A stretch of DNA of 64,000 nt, taken from contig CP099840.1 of NCBI GenBank assembly GCA_030062745.1, forward strand, positions 34,723,101 through 34,787,100. The letters are read 5' to 3'. Below are positions 1 through 11,599 of the stretch, in pieces. Origin of the DNA: Capitulum mitella (taxonomy: Eukaryota > Arthropoda > Thecostraca > Pollicipedomorpha > Pollicipedidae). The position numbers and the translations under genes are program-made. A model generated the notes under the pieces. The model ran no database searches, had not been told where the DNA came from, and worked only from the letters and a program-made list of their open reading frames with translations. How positions within the stretch are numbered: position 1 is the first letter of the stretch; every line of letters starts with the position of its first letter.

Positions 1-990
1 ACGATTTTTTATGTTCACAGAAAAATGTGGTGCGAAGATATGCATATACAAAGAAATATGGTACCAAGAAATGAGTACACAGAAAATGCGTGCGCGAAGT
101 TTTGCAGATACCAGGCAATGCGCACGCAAAATTTGGCGTATATGAAGTTGAAATTACATCCTTGACGCCGGCCGAATTCCACATTTATAAAAAATAAGGG
201 TACATGTTTGTTGCCCGTGCATTCTGGGTGGATCTTTCTCACAGCGATCTGTCAGACCATGCTGGGACTGCTCACGATCAGCTGACGATCCATGCTGGCG
301 CTATTGCCGAACCCGGCCGTGTGATAACAGCAGGTAGTCCTAACATGCAAGGAACGAGTGCTGACAACTGCTGCGTCATATTTGAGAAATGAGAGGCCCT
401 GACGTGCGACGGCGGTTCATCCTGGCTAGATTTAAAGACCACTCGGAAATGCAACACTAATGTACATTTATTTCACGGATGCAGTTACATCAATCACAAC
501 ATTAGCATAAATAAAAAATAATCGCAGCATTCAAGGGGCTACCAAAAAGAACGACCAATCCATACTCATGGCGAACTAGGTGGGATGGTCTGCATAATTT
601 ACAGCTGTTAGACGGATAAAAAATTGGCTAGTCGCGTAACGTTACGGTCAACTTAATCCCACACTACACCACACGACATCACATCTCACCGCACTACATT
701 GCACTAGACTACACTATACAACATTTCACCACAATGCATTCCGCCACACCACACGACCTTCCACATACCTCATTACTCATCATACAACATGCAATAGAAT
801 GTAATGCAGGTGCCATTATGTAGTGCTTGCTCAGTCACAGACTAAATTAGACTAGACAAATTAGTCTGTTTGCACATGAGGGTCGCATTGGCCATGTACT
901 TTTTGCAGGTAATTACATGTAATATACGTATCCTTCACTGGAGAAAAAAGACTAATCCATACTGCCAGCGCTCCCTCTCTACCATTTGTG
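1..990. other. Intergenic, no gene recognised
   Basis: No coding similarity was recognised on either strand. Positions 655-780 are a low-complexity tract of degenerate CACA/CACTACA/CACGAC words. The rest is ordinary AT-leaning sequence with short ORFs of no recognisable content. Confidence 0.6.
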
Positions 991-1089
991 CACTAGCTAA
1001 ACATTCGAAACATTCTGGAACACTGTCAATACAAGGAATACTCTTCGAAGACGCGAGCAGGTGAGTTTCTCGCCCTGGAGGCCGTCTGC

Positions 1090-1593
1090 TCTTGTCACAG
1101 GCGGATACGGCAGCGTTGCACGGGCCCGGATCTGGGCCGAAACCCCGACCCCCTGACTGGCCATAGAGGCCGCCCCGTCATGGCACCGAGCCTCAAGCGC
1201 TGCGCCGTCCAGCTGCAGCTCGGCCAGTGCAGTGATGACCCTGGCCAGGGTCACACCAGGCATGCTCAGGTCCTTCCCACTGACCAAGCGGCGAAGTGTC
1301 GCGAATACGTCCACCACACCGACAAGGTCCTCCCGGACGAAGAGCTGTCTCCTGTGGTCATCTACGTAGCGAACCACCAACGCCGCCTGCTCCCTGTTCG
1401 AGCGGCCCGTTGTTTCGTCCTCCACCAGTTGCCACACTTTCGACCTGTGCAGTTCTCCGGCGACCTCTTGCTTAATCGTGGCGGCCACGTCTGGCAAGAT
1501 GGCGTTTTGGATGTTTTTGCTGGTGTTGTCTGGCAAGATGGCGTCACCTGGGGGCGTCCTGTCGCCTGATTGGACGGAAGAGCGCAGCAGCAT
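1090..1593 (-). pseudogene. hAT-type (DUF4371/ZMYM1-like) transposase fragment
   Basis: The minus-strand frame reads into the DUF4371 segment common to hAT-related transposases and ZMYM1-like proteins. Visible landmarks are a WQLVEDETT block (family: DETTD), then EQAALVVRYVD, then FVREDLVG, and finally a GAASMASQGVGVSAQIRAR block (family: GAS.MSG...GVQARI). The usual continuation (YVHC.AH.LNLV) is absent: similarity stops near 1105 and the frame runs into unrelated residues. No complete catalytic domain, TIR or target duplication was seen. It is most likely a dead fragment. An exon of a domesticated gene is possible, but no matching downstream exon was found. Confidence 0.7.
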
Positions 1594-1894
1594 GCGGTGG
1601 CTGTCACTGGTCTGCGGGTAGGCACCGCTGGGGTCAGTGCGACCGTCATCGCGATGGCCGCGGAATGAGATGCTGTAGAAGAGTTTTGTGCCGGGCGTGA
1701 TAGTTGCACCACTGGCGACCTCGTTTGTGCCAATGTTTCTCTTCGTCCGTCAATTCCCTATTTACAAGATCTTATCGGCGACCCACATTACCACGTGAAG
1801 TTCTGGACTCGTGCTTCAATTATGTTTCGGTTTCAGTGAAAAATAAAACAATTGGGGACTGGACTATGACCCGAGTTACACAATGCGTTGTCAC

Positions 1895-4800
1895 CTACAT
1901 AGTATTTGAGTAACGTGTATCTACCTTTCTGTCTTTCTGTCTTTCTGTACTTACTTCTGTCTGTCAAATCTTTGCTTCGGCACGTGACGCGCACTCTTCA
2001 GAAGGTCTCGCGCGCTACCAGAAAATCCGCTCATTCTCGTCCCGCTGCGACCCGTCGTTGGCGTGTGCCACGCGCTTCAAGGCCGCTTGCTAGCCCATAG
2101 GGATAACACGTAAAAAGGGAAACGCAAACAGCGCCAAACAATGGTTCGGTTCCGGCGACTGTTTTCGGCAACCACTGGTCGGATTGGCTTGGGACGCACC
2201 AACTTGGAATGGCAATTGAGCGGGCAATCGCATGGCACACGTTTCAGTGTGTGCGGCGTGTGCCACGCGCAAGCGACGGCAATGTGGAAAAGCTGTTTCT
2301 GGGCGTTTTTCAGGATTGGGCGTGGTGATGGCGATCCAGAGATCGTAGCGACTCGGAAAAAGCATCTTGGTGTAATTCCGTGTACCGTCTTTCGTTCGCA
2401 CTGGGAGCCCATATGCTTCGCCTCACGGTTCGGGCGCCACGCCGCATGGACATAGATGATGCACTCATTCTGGAACTTCTTATCGATTCCACTGCAGTAT
2501 CGCATAGACGCTCTTGACCTTTTGCAATGAAAAGCATATTAGCGTGTATCCCGTTCTTTTGCGCTGCTTATCAACCTGAGAAATGATCGTATTTTATTGT
2601 AGTATGTTTGTAACAGATCATTTCGTAAAGTCATCCATGTCCTAACGTGGATTTTTCGCGGAAAGGAATTCATGCCAGCTGCAATCACAGGTTCATGTTA
2701 CAGTCAAGTAAATGAATAGCGCACGCGCGGCTCAGGACCAAGGATCCGCGTAGTAAAATGCTCGCACATTTCGTTATCAAATTATTTTTGGTTCCAGAAG
2801 CCCACCCAATGACAGTAACTCGAAATGGGTATTCTCTGAAAAGAAATTGAGCAACATATAGTTTGACATACTGTGTGCGTTGGAGAACAATGCCCTTGGA
2901 GAGGAAGATGGGTATCTGCCATGTCTTTTACCTTCTGTATCGGACGTCGAGGCAGCCACCAAGATCGGATCATGAAAGCAAAATGCAAAATAAAATCAAG
3001 TGCATTTAGAAACGGGGTCTGTCACGCACAGTAACGTCCAGCAAGGAGCACGCTACCGTCATTTATGACGTTCCACGTCTCAGGGCCCAAAATTGACCAA
3101 GACTCCCAAAGTTAAGACTGGTTCGAAACTGATGCTTTTGGAAACCGCACAATTCATTGCTTCCAGACCTTGCTTAACGAAGTACGCGACGAGCCCTAGT
3201 CTTCTGTATACTATTTGGGGAACGTGTGTCTGTCTGTCTGTCACCAAATGTTTGCTCCGGTCCAGCGCCCAAGCGGATAGGCGGATCGGCACGTCTCGTG
3301 CACCGAAAGGTCTCGCGCGCCGCCAGAGTATCCGCCAATTTCCGTTGCGCTGTGGCCCGTCGTTGGCGCGTGCCGTGCGATTCAAGACTGATTTTCAGCC
3401 CATAGGAATAACACGTAAAACGGGAAACGCAAACAGCACCAAAGATCGTTTTGGATCCGACCAATTTTCTCAGCAGCCACAGGTCGGACCGGCTCGAAAC
3501 GCATCTTCTTGGAGAGACAGTTGAACGGGCAATCACGTTTATACGACCGTGGTACACAGCACGTTTCAATGTGCGCGACACGTGTCACGCGCAAGCGACA
3601 GCAATGTGAAAAAGCTGTTTATGAACGTTTTTCAGAATTGTGTGTGGTGCTTGCGGTCTAGAGATCGTAGCGACTCGGAAAAAGCATCACGGTGTAGCTC
3701 CGTGTGCTACTTTTCGTATCCGCAGCCCAACTGTTCCTCTCCACAGTTCGGATGCCACGCCGCCTGGAAGCAGACGATGCACTCATTTTCGAACCTCTTA
3801 TCGATTCCACTTCAATATCGCATAGAAGCTTGTGACTTTTCGGAATGAAAATCACATCGGCGTGTAACCAGTTCTTTTGTGCCCTATGAAAACCCCCAAA
3901 TTCGCCGCGTTTTATTGTAACATATCTGTAATAGATCGTTTGGTGAAGTCCTCCATATCCTATCGCAGATTTATCCCGAAAGAGAACTCATGCCGGCTGC
4001 AACCACAGGCTCATGATACAGCCAAATAAATGAAGAGCGCACGAGCTCCTCAAACCCTGGGATCCGCGTATTTAGGAACTCGGCACGTTTCGTTGCCTGG
4101 GTAGTCTCGGTTTCGGAAGGCCGTCTCGGCCTCGCAGAGACAGTGACTCGAAATGGGTATCCTCTCAAAAGGAACTGGATTGCGCATCGCACAGGGTCCT
4201 GTGTGCGCTTCAAAAGAATGCTCATAGGCAGGGAGGAAAATGGCTATTCTCCATGTTCTTCACCTTCTGTCATAAAGACTGTCACCAAGGTCTGATCATG
4301 AAGGCGGAATGCAAAATGAAATCAAGGACATTTAGAAATGGGGTTTGTCATGCACAGGAGCGTCCAGCAAGAAGCACGTTACCGTCATTTATGATCATCC
4401 GAGCTCCAAAGCCAAAAACCAACCAAACATCACAAAGGTCAGACCGCTTTGAACCGTAAACTCTTGGAAACCGGGCAGCTAATCGTTCATGAACCTTGCT
4501 TAATGAAGTAAGCAGCAAGCCTTAGTCTGTATACTATTTGGTAAGCGTGTGTCTGTCTTTCTGTCTGTTTGTCTGTCTGCTCCGATCCAGGGCCCAAACG
4601 GATCGGCGGATCAACATATGTTATGCCGATCGAATGTTATGCTCCATTATGCACCATTCGAAAGGTCTCTCGTGCCGCCAGAAAATCCACCAACTTTCGT
4701 CGCTCTGCGTTCCGTGGTTAACGCGTGCCGCGCGCTTCAAGGGTGATTTTTAACTCGTATGGATAACAAATAAAACGGAAAACTCAGACAGCGCCAAACA

Positions 4801-5865
4801 TCGTTTCGGTTCCAGGGAGCTTCCTCGGCAACCAGGGGTGGGACCGGCTCGAAACGCATCTACTTGGAAAGACAATTGAAGGGGCAAATGTGCGTGGCAC
4901 ACAGCATGTTTCAATGCGCACGGCACGTGCCAAGCGCAAGCGACAGCGATGTGAAAAAGGGCGTTTTTTGGGGATTGGGGGTGGTGCTGGCGATCCAGAG
5001 GCGACTCGGAAGAAGCATCACGGTGTAGCTCCGTGTACCGTCTTCCGTTCGTACCGAGAGTCCAAATGTTTCGACCCGCGGTTCGGGTGCCACGCCGCCT
5101 GGAAGCAGACGATGCACTCATTGTCGAACCCCTTGTCGATTCCATTTCAATATCGCATGGAGGCTTTTGACATTTTGGATGAAAACCACATCAGCGTGTA
5201 GCCCGTTCTTTTTTGCCCCGTGTCATGTCCAAAAATCGTCGTATTTTATTGTAGTATGTCTGTAATAGATCATTTGGTGAAGTCCCGCAAATCTTAACGC
5301 GGATTTATCGAAAAAAATAATTCATGTCGGCTGCAGCCTCAGGCTCATGTTACTGCCAGTTAAAACGAATAGTGCACGCGCTCTTCAAACCCTGGGATCC
5401 CCGTGCTTAAAACTCGGCATATTTCGTTGTCAAAGTAGTCTCGGTTTCAGAAGGCTGTCTTGGCCTCCCAGAGACTGCGATCAAAATGTGTGTCCTTTCA
5501 AAAGAGACTGGACAGCGCATCGCATAGCGTTCTGTGCGCATTGAGGAAGGACGGTCATGGTCGAGAGAAGATGGATATTCTCCACGTTTTTCATCTTTGT
5601 GTGGCACGTAGAGACCATCACCAGAATCAGATCATAGAAGCGAAATGCAAAATAAAACCAAGGCCCTTTAAAAACGGGGTCTGTCACGCACAGGAGCGTT
5701 CAGCAAGAAGCACGTTACCATCATTATGAGCATTCGCGCTGCAAAGCCAAAACCCAGCCAAAGATCCCAAACGTCAGACTGTTTTGAAACCTAAAGTCTT
5801 TTAAACGGGGCAATTCAGCGTTGATGAACCTTGCTTAACGAAGTAAACGGTAAGCCCTAGTACGA
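1895..5865. repeat. About 1.3 kb tandem repeat, roughly three diverged copies
   Basis: The same landmarks recur at a spacing of 1.31-1.34 kb. The GTGTCTGTCTGTC pyrimidine tract lies near 1911, 3222 and 4545. The CACAGGAGCGTCCAGCAAG-like block lies near 3025, 4352 and 5688. Blocks between them align in the same order: CGTAAAANGGGAAACGCA, the GCGCGCNGCCAGA region and ATCGATTCCACTT. Copies are clearly diverged. ORFs inside are short and not conserved in frame between copies, so no protein is called. The array begins and ends in partial units. Confidence 0.75.
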
Positions 5866-5872
5866 GGCTAGT

Positions 5873-6034
5873 TCAGCCAGGGCCGGGAGGGTCCGATGCA
5901 AGGAGCGGATCACCAGGGCCAGGGGCAGGATCGGACTCGTCTTCATCGGGGTTGGCCGCCACCTCCGTAGAAGATCCTGCCGAAGGAGCTGAGGTCAGCA
6001 GGTTGGCAGGACGTAAGAAAGAGGCAGCAGATTG
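5873..6034 (-). other. Open frame with acidic Pro/Gly-rich tail, unassigned
   Basis: A minus-strand frame stays open for 54 codons and ends at a stop (plus-strand 5873-5875). It encodes an acidic stretch (PDEDESDP) and a Pro/Gly-rich end. GC is higher than in the surroundings. It could be a terminal exon or a transposon tail, but no family was recognised and no upstream exon was found. Confidence 0.2.
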
Positions 6035-6277
6035 TCAGGAAGATTGGCACAACCACGTTCTCAATTTTGCCGAAGTTAACACACCATGTGCCATTGCATG
6101 AAAAGAAGTCAAATGGAAGTCGACTTATCACCTCTATTAGCCAGACGGGTCCCTTGCCCCTGGTTCGGGCACGGCGTGCCTATGAAGATATGTGAAAATC
6201 CAACTATTTCGTTTTCTCTCAGTTCATCCTGCCAGCGGCACTGTCAGTTAACCAAACCAAACTTTACGCAAAAACAC

Positions 6278-6298
6278 AAAAAAAAAAAAAGGCGACAC

Positions 6299-6344
<46 letters not shown>

Positions 6345-6660
6345 AAAAAAAAATCTCTTTTCCCCGCACGATTAAAAAAAAATAAAAAAAAGCCCAACCC
6401 AAACACCCCCCCCCCCCAAGCGGCCACAACGCCCAAAAAAAAAAAAAAAAAAAAACCAAGAAAAACATAATTAAGGGGGGGGGGGGGGGGAAAAAAAAAA
6501 AAAAAAAAAAAAAAAAAACACCACGAAAAAGAAAAATATTAAAAAAAATATTTTAAAAAAAAAAAAGGGGCCAAAGAACCCCCAAAACCCATAAAACAAA
6601 AAAAAAAAAAAATCAGCTGTAGGTGCGCCCCAGCAAAAAAAAAGAAGAAAAAAGACGGGG
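6278..6660. repeat. Dense homopolymer block (A, G and C runs)
   Basis: The stretch is almost entirely long runs of A broken by runs of C (9) and G (about 14) and a few isolated words. This is far from the composition of either flank. It looks like a polymerase or assembly artefact rather than biological sequence, although a decayed poly-A tract is possible. The exon for the channel's first membrane segment could be missing or corrupted near here. Confidence 0.7.
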
Positions 6661-6906
6661 CCATCGCACATAGGAAAACAGCGTCCGCGCACCAGTCAGA
6701 CTGCATCGCCTCATACAAAACGTAACTCATCTAAACCTAATTCTGTCATGCCTGACCATCTCGAAGATGGCCTTCCTCCCTTTCAATATGTTTGTTTGTC
6801 TGCATCTCTGACTCAGTTACTTACATCGCATTGATCCAAACGTAAGTCCCCAACTCAGAATGTCCAAAAACAGTATGGCGCAGTTAACGGACGTCCCACG
6901 CCACAG

Positions 6907-7133
6907 ATCACCAATGCTGTTGTGAGATACTCCAAGAACGAAGTGATGACGTCATGGACAACAAGCTCCGGACATAGGCTGGAGTTTCCAGCAGTGTCCG
7001 TTTGCAACCTGAACTCCTGGAAGAGGGGCTTTATTGAAGAATATTTTCGAGGAGAACTGAGTATCGAGGACTGGGACGATGAAGATCTGAAGCTATTTCG
7101 TTGGGAAGAGGACGACTTGGCGGCGTTCCTTTG
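6907..7133 (+). CDS. DEG/ENaC exon A: start of extracellular domain
   Basis: The acceptor is CCACAG before 6907 and the donor is G|GTACGT at 7134. The exon encodes [20 protein letters not shown] and a highly acidic stretch ([10 protein letters not shown]). It ends after two bases of a Trp codon that the next exon completes. An alternative donor GTAAGC at 7138 would break the phase with exon B. Confidence 0.85.
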
Positions 7134-7498
7134 GTACGTAAGCAGTGACATCTGACTATGCGTCTGCACCTCATGACAGTATGCTCATTCCATTCACAAC
7201 TGGCGTGAAGTGGGGACGGAGATGGACCGGTAGAGATATACATAGAGAGCAAGGGTGTCGATTTGGATTCTTTTGGGAGGACCTGGCGCCCTAACGCTGA
7301 TTCCCCCTTCCCCTAGTGTTGGTTTGGTCCCCACCCCGCAATATTTCCTGCCGGTTTGGAAGAGAAATGAGCAATAAGAACGAAAAGAGTGGCCGCACTG
7401 CATAAGAGAGAGGTTGAAAGAAAAAATAAAGTCTAAAGTTATGCATCTACCTATCTTTCTGTGTTATGCATATAAGAATATATATATATATATAAATG

Positions 7499-7581
<83 letters not shown>

Positions 7582-7748
7582 GGGGATGTATCCGATATTG
7601 TAGTTAAAATTATGAAATTTCCGTTGATCAAAACACAGTTAGCTACATCCGTCGAGGAACCCACATTTTGGGGAGGTTAGCTTGACGGGCCCTCGGCTCG
7701 GCCCTCCCCCCCCACCATTTATATCATTTACTGAAGTCGACGCCCCTG

Positions 7749-7823
<75 letters not shown>

Positions 7824-10800
7824 AAGAGGAACAGCAGGGTTTTAATAAAAATGCATTTGCATTTGCTAAAACCAGCGTAACGCAAGAAACCAAACGTGCT
7901 GATGGAAAACAAATGCACTAATCAAGATACGGAGCGTTACATGGATGAATATGACAGTCCATCACTTCAGAGAACTAACAAAGAATAAACGCGATACTAG
8001 ACACGGTTTATCCGTATTTCATGTTCAATACAGGGCAGCGGATTTTGCCAGGCACCGTTAACCTAACGTTATGGGTAATATGATGGCGCTGTTAGCGCGC
8101 TCACGCGGTGTGCCCCGCAGGAACGCCTCGTACCACCCGGAAGACACAATTCTCGGCTGTTTTTACAACGGTCTGCCGTGCGCCGAGGCCGACGTGGAGG
8201 TGACGGAGACTCAGCTGGACCTGGGCCAGTACTGCACCACCCTGGTGCCGCGCCGGCCGGCCATCCTGTCACGCACGCAGGCGCAGCTGCAGCTCGTCCT
8301 GTACGACCCGGAGCTCTACACGGCCCGCAAACACGAGGGCTGGATGGTGGTCGTCCACCCGGGCTCGGTGGGTGCACGGGGCGGGGTCGGCCGCGTGCCA
8401 GCCTGCTTCCTGGTGGTCAGAACCTGCACTGATAGCTGTTCGCCCGTTGAGGTGGCTCGCGTAAACGCAGGGACGTAGCCAGGATTTGGCCAAGCAGGCT
8501 AGGACAAAACCTAAAAATCCGAAAATAAACAGATTCCGGCCGTCTTTTTTTGCAGTCCAGGATGGTTGTATTGATTTTCATTTTTGGTGCGTACGAGGCT
8601 GAATATTAAATTCGCGCCCGACTGACTGTCGGCGCCATATACGCCCGACAGGGGGCTGTTAACATTTCCGTTTGACTCGCGAACGGTTGGTCGCATGACG
8701 AACAAAAGCATACCGTTGGAAACCTCGTGATAAGTCGAGATCAAACTGGCCTCATTTTACTTCAGATAATGTGTAAGCCATTTACGCCCTATATATGCTT
8801 TCTGATAGCAGACCACATGAACTCGAGAAACGGCCTGGACCTCAAGGCTTGTGATGAGCCAAGTTTGAGGAAAGACATCAACGAAGAGGGAAAAGTCCGC
8901 AGGTCCCGATATACGTCCAATTTCTCCGATTTATTTAATATTTACGCGGAAAGCTTCAAGAAAGACAAAAATGATTTTCGTGCCGCTGCACCGCGGGTGC
9001 CGGTGCCGAACGGGGGATGGAATTAATGGGCTAAATTTTAGGAGTCCTATGTGTCGGAAAAATATGCTTTTCCATCTAGTGTTTCTTGATGACAGTGTTT
9101 CGTATTATTGCTTTCCGGGTTTAATTTTTGAAACATTTCAGTAATCATCAGTGTACAAAATTGGCGAAGCTTTATTCGTGAAAACCTGTTTTTTCTTCAA
9201 AATACGCAATTTTTCAAACTTATTAAACTCTTTGATATTATTCGCAGCTGGGAAAACCAATTCTGCCATTTTTATCCGCTCTAAGCTATGTATCGCCGAT
9301 TTTGACTGCAGCGCATTCTGACTCATAATAGTTATTGGTGGCCTGGCATCAGGTCAATGGTTGGAGGTCATGGATACTTTGTACAGTGGCGAACAGGTGT
9401 CCGCATCATCTCACGCTCAAAATGTTACCAAAATTTCGCCAATGTCCAAAAAGCGATATGTCTTGGAAATTGGCCTGACGTTAGGTCAATGGTCCAGGTG
9501 TTCCCGGAAAATCTGAGATAGTAGATTTGTTGCACCTATCAAGACCTCCAATCCTTAAGAGCTTTTTTCCGATACCTCGTTTTCCGAAATAATACAGGGC
9601 ACATAAAGTTTTTGGACATAGGCCTATTTGAACTAACCTAGGTCAGAGACTTGACTCGACCTGAGGTCAAAACTTTGACGCTAAATGAAAAAGAATGATG
9701 CCAAAAGCATACAGCATTTCGTGGTGATGCGTTTGTTCGTTCCCTCGCAGTCTCTGAAAAACCTCGTGGAGGCGGGGGTGCTGTCAGTTGCCTCCCAGTC
9801 GGGGCCGGGTGAACATTTTTTTCAGGGTTGTGTGCACCAGTCACAGTGGACGGCGTTTCACTGCCCGCCTCAGGTGCCGCTCAGCTTCTGGGCCATGTTC
9901 ACCGGCTGGTACACGCTGGACACCGTGCTGCCGTCGCACTCGATGCAGCTGACGACGGAGCAGGCCGTGTCGCGCCGGCTCGAGCATGATTCGGCGTCGC
10001 GTGGCGAGGGCGAATGTGCGGCGGCCGCCGACGCCGCCGGCTTCGTGCGCTGCGTCCTGGCCTGCCTGTGGCACCAGGCGCTCGCCGGCAGCCCCCGGCC
10101 GTGCCGCCTGCCGCAGATGCCGGCCCAGCTGGCGCGCCTGCCCGCCTGCGACGCCTGGCACCAGGTGGAGCCCATCCGCGACGTGGCGACGCAGATCTCG
10201 GAGCCGACGGCCGCCGAAATGGCGCGGAAGTGTAACTGCACGCCGCCCTGCCACTCCGAGGTGGGTGAAGTCCGGAGCGCGTGCCGACGGAGACCAGCCT
10301 GGTCGCCTCACGCGCCCGAGCGCCTCTGAGCTTCATAGACAGACGCAGGGCCATGTTTTCGATAAATATTCACAGCCTGCCTCAGCGGTTCAGAAGACAG
10401 GATTCAGAACACGGAAGAGCGATGAAGGCTGCGAGCTGGGCGATCCCGTTACGACGTACAGGCGATTTATCCATGTTTGGCTGATGCCGGTAAATTTGTT
10501 CCCGGCTGAAACCAGTGCGACGCGTCCCAGCCAGGTCGGTCTGACCTGTCCCCAGTTTAGGCCAGCGTGACGTCCCCGGTCAGGTCACTGCGGCATATTG
10601 CCGGGTCCGGCCAGCACAGAGTAACATGTCTCCAGTCAGGTGCGTTTAAAATGTTCCCGAGTCAGGACAGTGTGGCGTGTCTTCAGGTCACCCCAGTGGG
10701 TGAGACCAGGTGAGATATCCCCAGGTCGTGCCAGCGTGAGATGCCCCCAGGTTACACCGGTGTGACATATTTCCAGGCCTTCGTAAAGCGGACGCTGAGG

Positions 10801-11073
10801 GTGTCAAAGCTGCTGCACCCGGACATCCCACTGGGAGAGGAGTCCGTGTGGACGAACGAGACGTTGGCGGCCGTGGTGGAGGTGTTGCTCTGGAGCCAGC
10901 GCAGCGTCATGACCGAGAGCTGGCTCTACACGGGCAACCAGCTGCTCTCGGACATCGGCGGACACCTGGGCCTCATGCTCGGCGGCTCGCTGCTCACCCT
11001 GGTCGAGCTCATCGACCGGCTCATCATGCGCTGGGCAGCACGCGGCAAGGAGCGCCGTGCTGACCTGACCTGA
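6907..11073 (+). CDS. DEG/ENaC (pickpocket/ASIC-like) sodium channel, 5' part missing
   Basis: Gene model: exons 6907-7133, 8121-8367, 9874-10260 and 10777-11073 (1158 nt, 385 codons plus stop). Intron phases match at every junction (2, 0, 0). In order, the product shows [10 protein letters not shown], the family's hallmark after the first membrane segment. Next comes [14 protein letters not shown], then [13 protein letters not shown] and VVVHPG of the extracellular domain. A cysteine-rich stretch ends in [12 protein letters not shown], and [19 protein letters not shown] forms the second membrane segment, with GGS at the G-x-S selectivity filter. The family forms trimeric, amiloride-sensitive sodium channels of the plasma membrane. 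The N-terminus and first membrane segment are not found; the preceding intron is phase 0. Arthropod pickpocket proteins are the closest guess by architecture; the subfamily cannot be set by eye. Confidence 0.9.
7250..7748 (+). mobile_element. hAT-type MITE in channel intron 1
   Basis: The ends are CAAGGGTGTCGATTT and (reverse complement) CAGGGGCGTCGACTT, the same termini as the elements at 27130, 33559 and 38927. Internal blocks are shared with 38927-39331 (CCTGCCGGTTT, AAATGAG..AATAA, AATAAAGTCTA). The flanking 8-mers ATAGAGAG and AAACAGAG match at 6 of 8 positions, a decayed target duplication. An (AT)n tract has expanded inside (7501-7575). Confidence 0.7.
7501..7575. repeat. (AT)n microsatellite
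   Basis: Near-perfect AT dinucleotide run inside the intron 1 MITE. Confidence 0.95.
7753..7820. repeat. (GA)n microsatellite
   Basis: Uninterrupted GA dinucleotide run immediately 3' of the intron 1 MITE. Confidence 0.95.
8121..8367 (+). CDS. DEG/ENaC exon B: extracellular core
   Basis: The acceptor is GTGCCCCGCAG|G and the donor is CTCG|GTGGGT. The exon encodes the family's EDxIL.C.YNG..C motif, followed by [13 protein letters not shown] and VVVHPG. It begins with the last base of a codon and ends in phase 0, matching exons A and C. Confidence 0.9.
8540..9650 (+). repeat. Dispersed ~1.1 kb repeat (inverted partner at 61310-62480)
   Basis: Blocks in 8540-8720, 9080-9330 and 9340-9650 reappear in inverted order and orientation at 61310-62480. 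Examples are CGACCAAC-GTTCG, GGCGCC...CCGACAG and ATACGCA.TTTTT. The distal end is rich in AGGTCA/TGACCT words. Lies in channel intron 2. No coding frame was recognised. Confidence 0.65.
9874..10260 (+). CDS. DEG/ENaC exon C: cysteine-rich extracellular domain
   Basis: The acceptor is CCCGCCTCAG|GTG and the donor is CCGAG|GTGGGT. It is exactly 129 codons, phase 0 to 0. It carries seven or more cysteines and ends with [12 protein letters not shown], the family's C-x-C-x-P-P-C motif before the second membrane segment. Third positions are very GC-rich. Confidence 0.9.
10560..10776 (+). repeat. Minisatellite ending at a splice acceptor
   Basis: The end of channel intron 3 is built of degenerate units of roughly 26-31 bp, close to ATGTCCCCAGGTCACACC followed by AGTGTGAC. 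The final unit's ATATTTCCAG is the acceptor of the last exon. Earlier units contain similar TCCAG or CCCAG words. Confidence 0.7.
10777..11073 (+). CDS. DEG/ENaC exon D: second membrane segment and stop
   Basis: The acceptor is GACATATTTCCAG|GCC, phase 0. It encodes the pre-membrane region and [19 protein letters not shown], including the GGS selectivity-filter tripeptide. A short basic cytoplasmic tail ([13 protein letters not shown]) follows, then TGA at 11071-11073. Confidence 0.9.
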   Translation, partial: AFVKRTLRVSKLLHPDIPLGEESVWTNETLAAVVEVLLWSQRSVMTESWLYTGNQLLSDIGGHLGLMLGGSLLTLVELIDRLIMRWAARGKERRADLT

Positions 11074-11560
11074 CCCGGCCTCGACCGACATGAAGCGACC
11101 TCATCCGACCGGACCTCGGAAAATCCAAAACAACTTGGCCGCAGGTCGTCCCAGACTGACCTCAGTTGGTCTGCTTCGGCCAAGCCCGGTCCCAGTCAGC
11201 CTCAGCTCATGTGGCGGCCGCGCACCGTCTGATCGTGACGCTGAACCCGATCGGGCCGGTCCTGCCTGGTTTGACCTCATTTTCGGGCACGGAGCTTTTG
11301 GAAGCTTATTGCTGGTGCCGCCATGGCCTGCACGGTTTTGCAAATAATTTTAGCGTACGAAGACCTCGTTTTTTGGTTATTCAGCCGACCCGATTCACAC
11401 AGCTGTAGCCCCGTGACAGGGCCGCAGGGAAATAGACTGGAAACACGCTACTGGCCGTTATAGGGCAATGACGTAATGGCGAAATATCAGTGTGGTCGCG
11501 GTGGAACTGGATCACTCCCTTCCCCGCTAATGCTGTCTCGCGTTGCGCAAAACTCCGCAC

Positions 11561-11566
11561 AATAAA
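11561..11566 (+). terminator. Candidate polyadenylation signal AATAAA
   Basis: The first canonical AATAAA after the channel stop codon lies about 490 nt downstream. Placement fits a 3' UTR end, but cleavage-site evidence is not available from sequence alone. Confidence 0.45.
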
Positions 11567-11599
11567 AGAAATGCTATGACAGGAGGCCTGGAAACCAAC

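Noticed and set aside
1180..1569. 129-codon plus-strand frame
   Set aside because: It is the antisense shadow of the DUF4371-like minus-strand fragment, which has recognisable motifs.
7414..7680. Frames rich in Ile-Tyr repeats
   Set aside because: They are translations of (AT)n microsatellites. The same applies to other such frames and to Glu-Arg frames from (GA)n.
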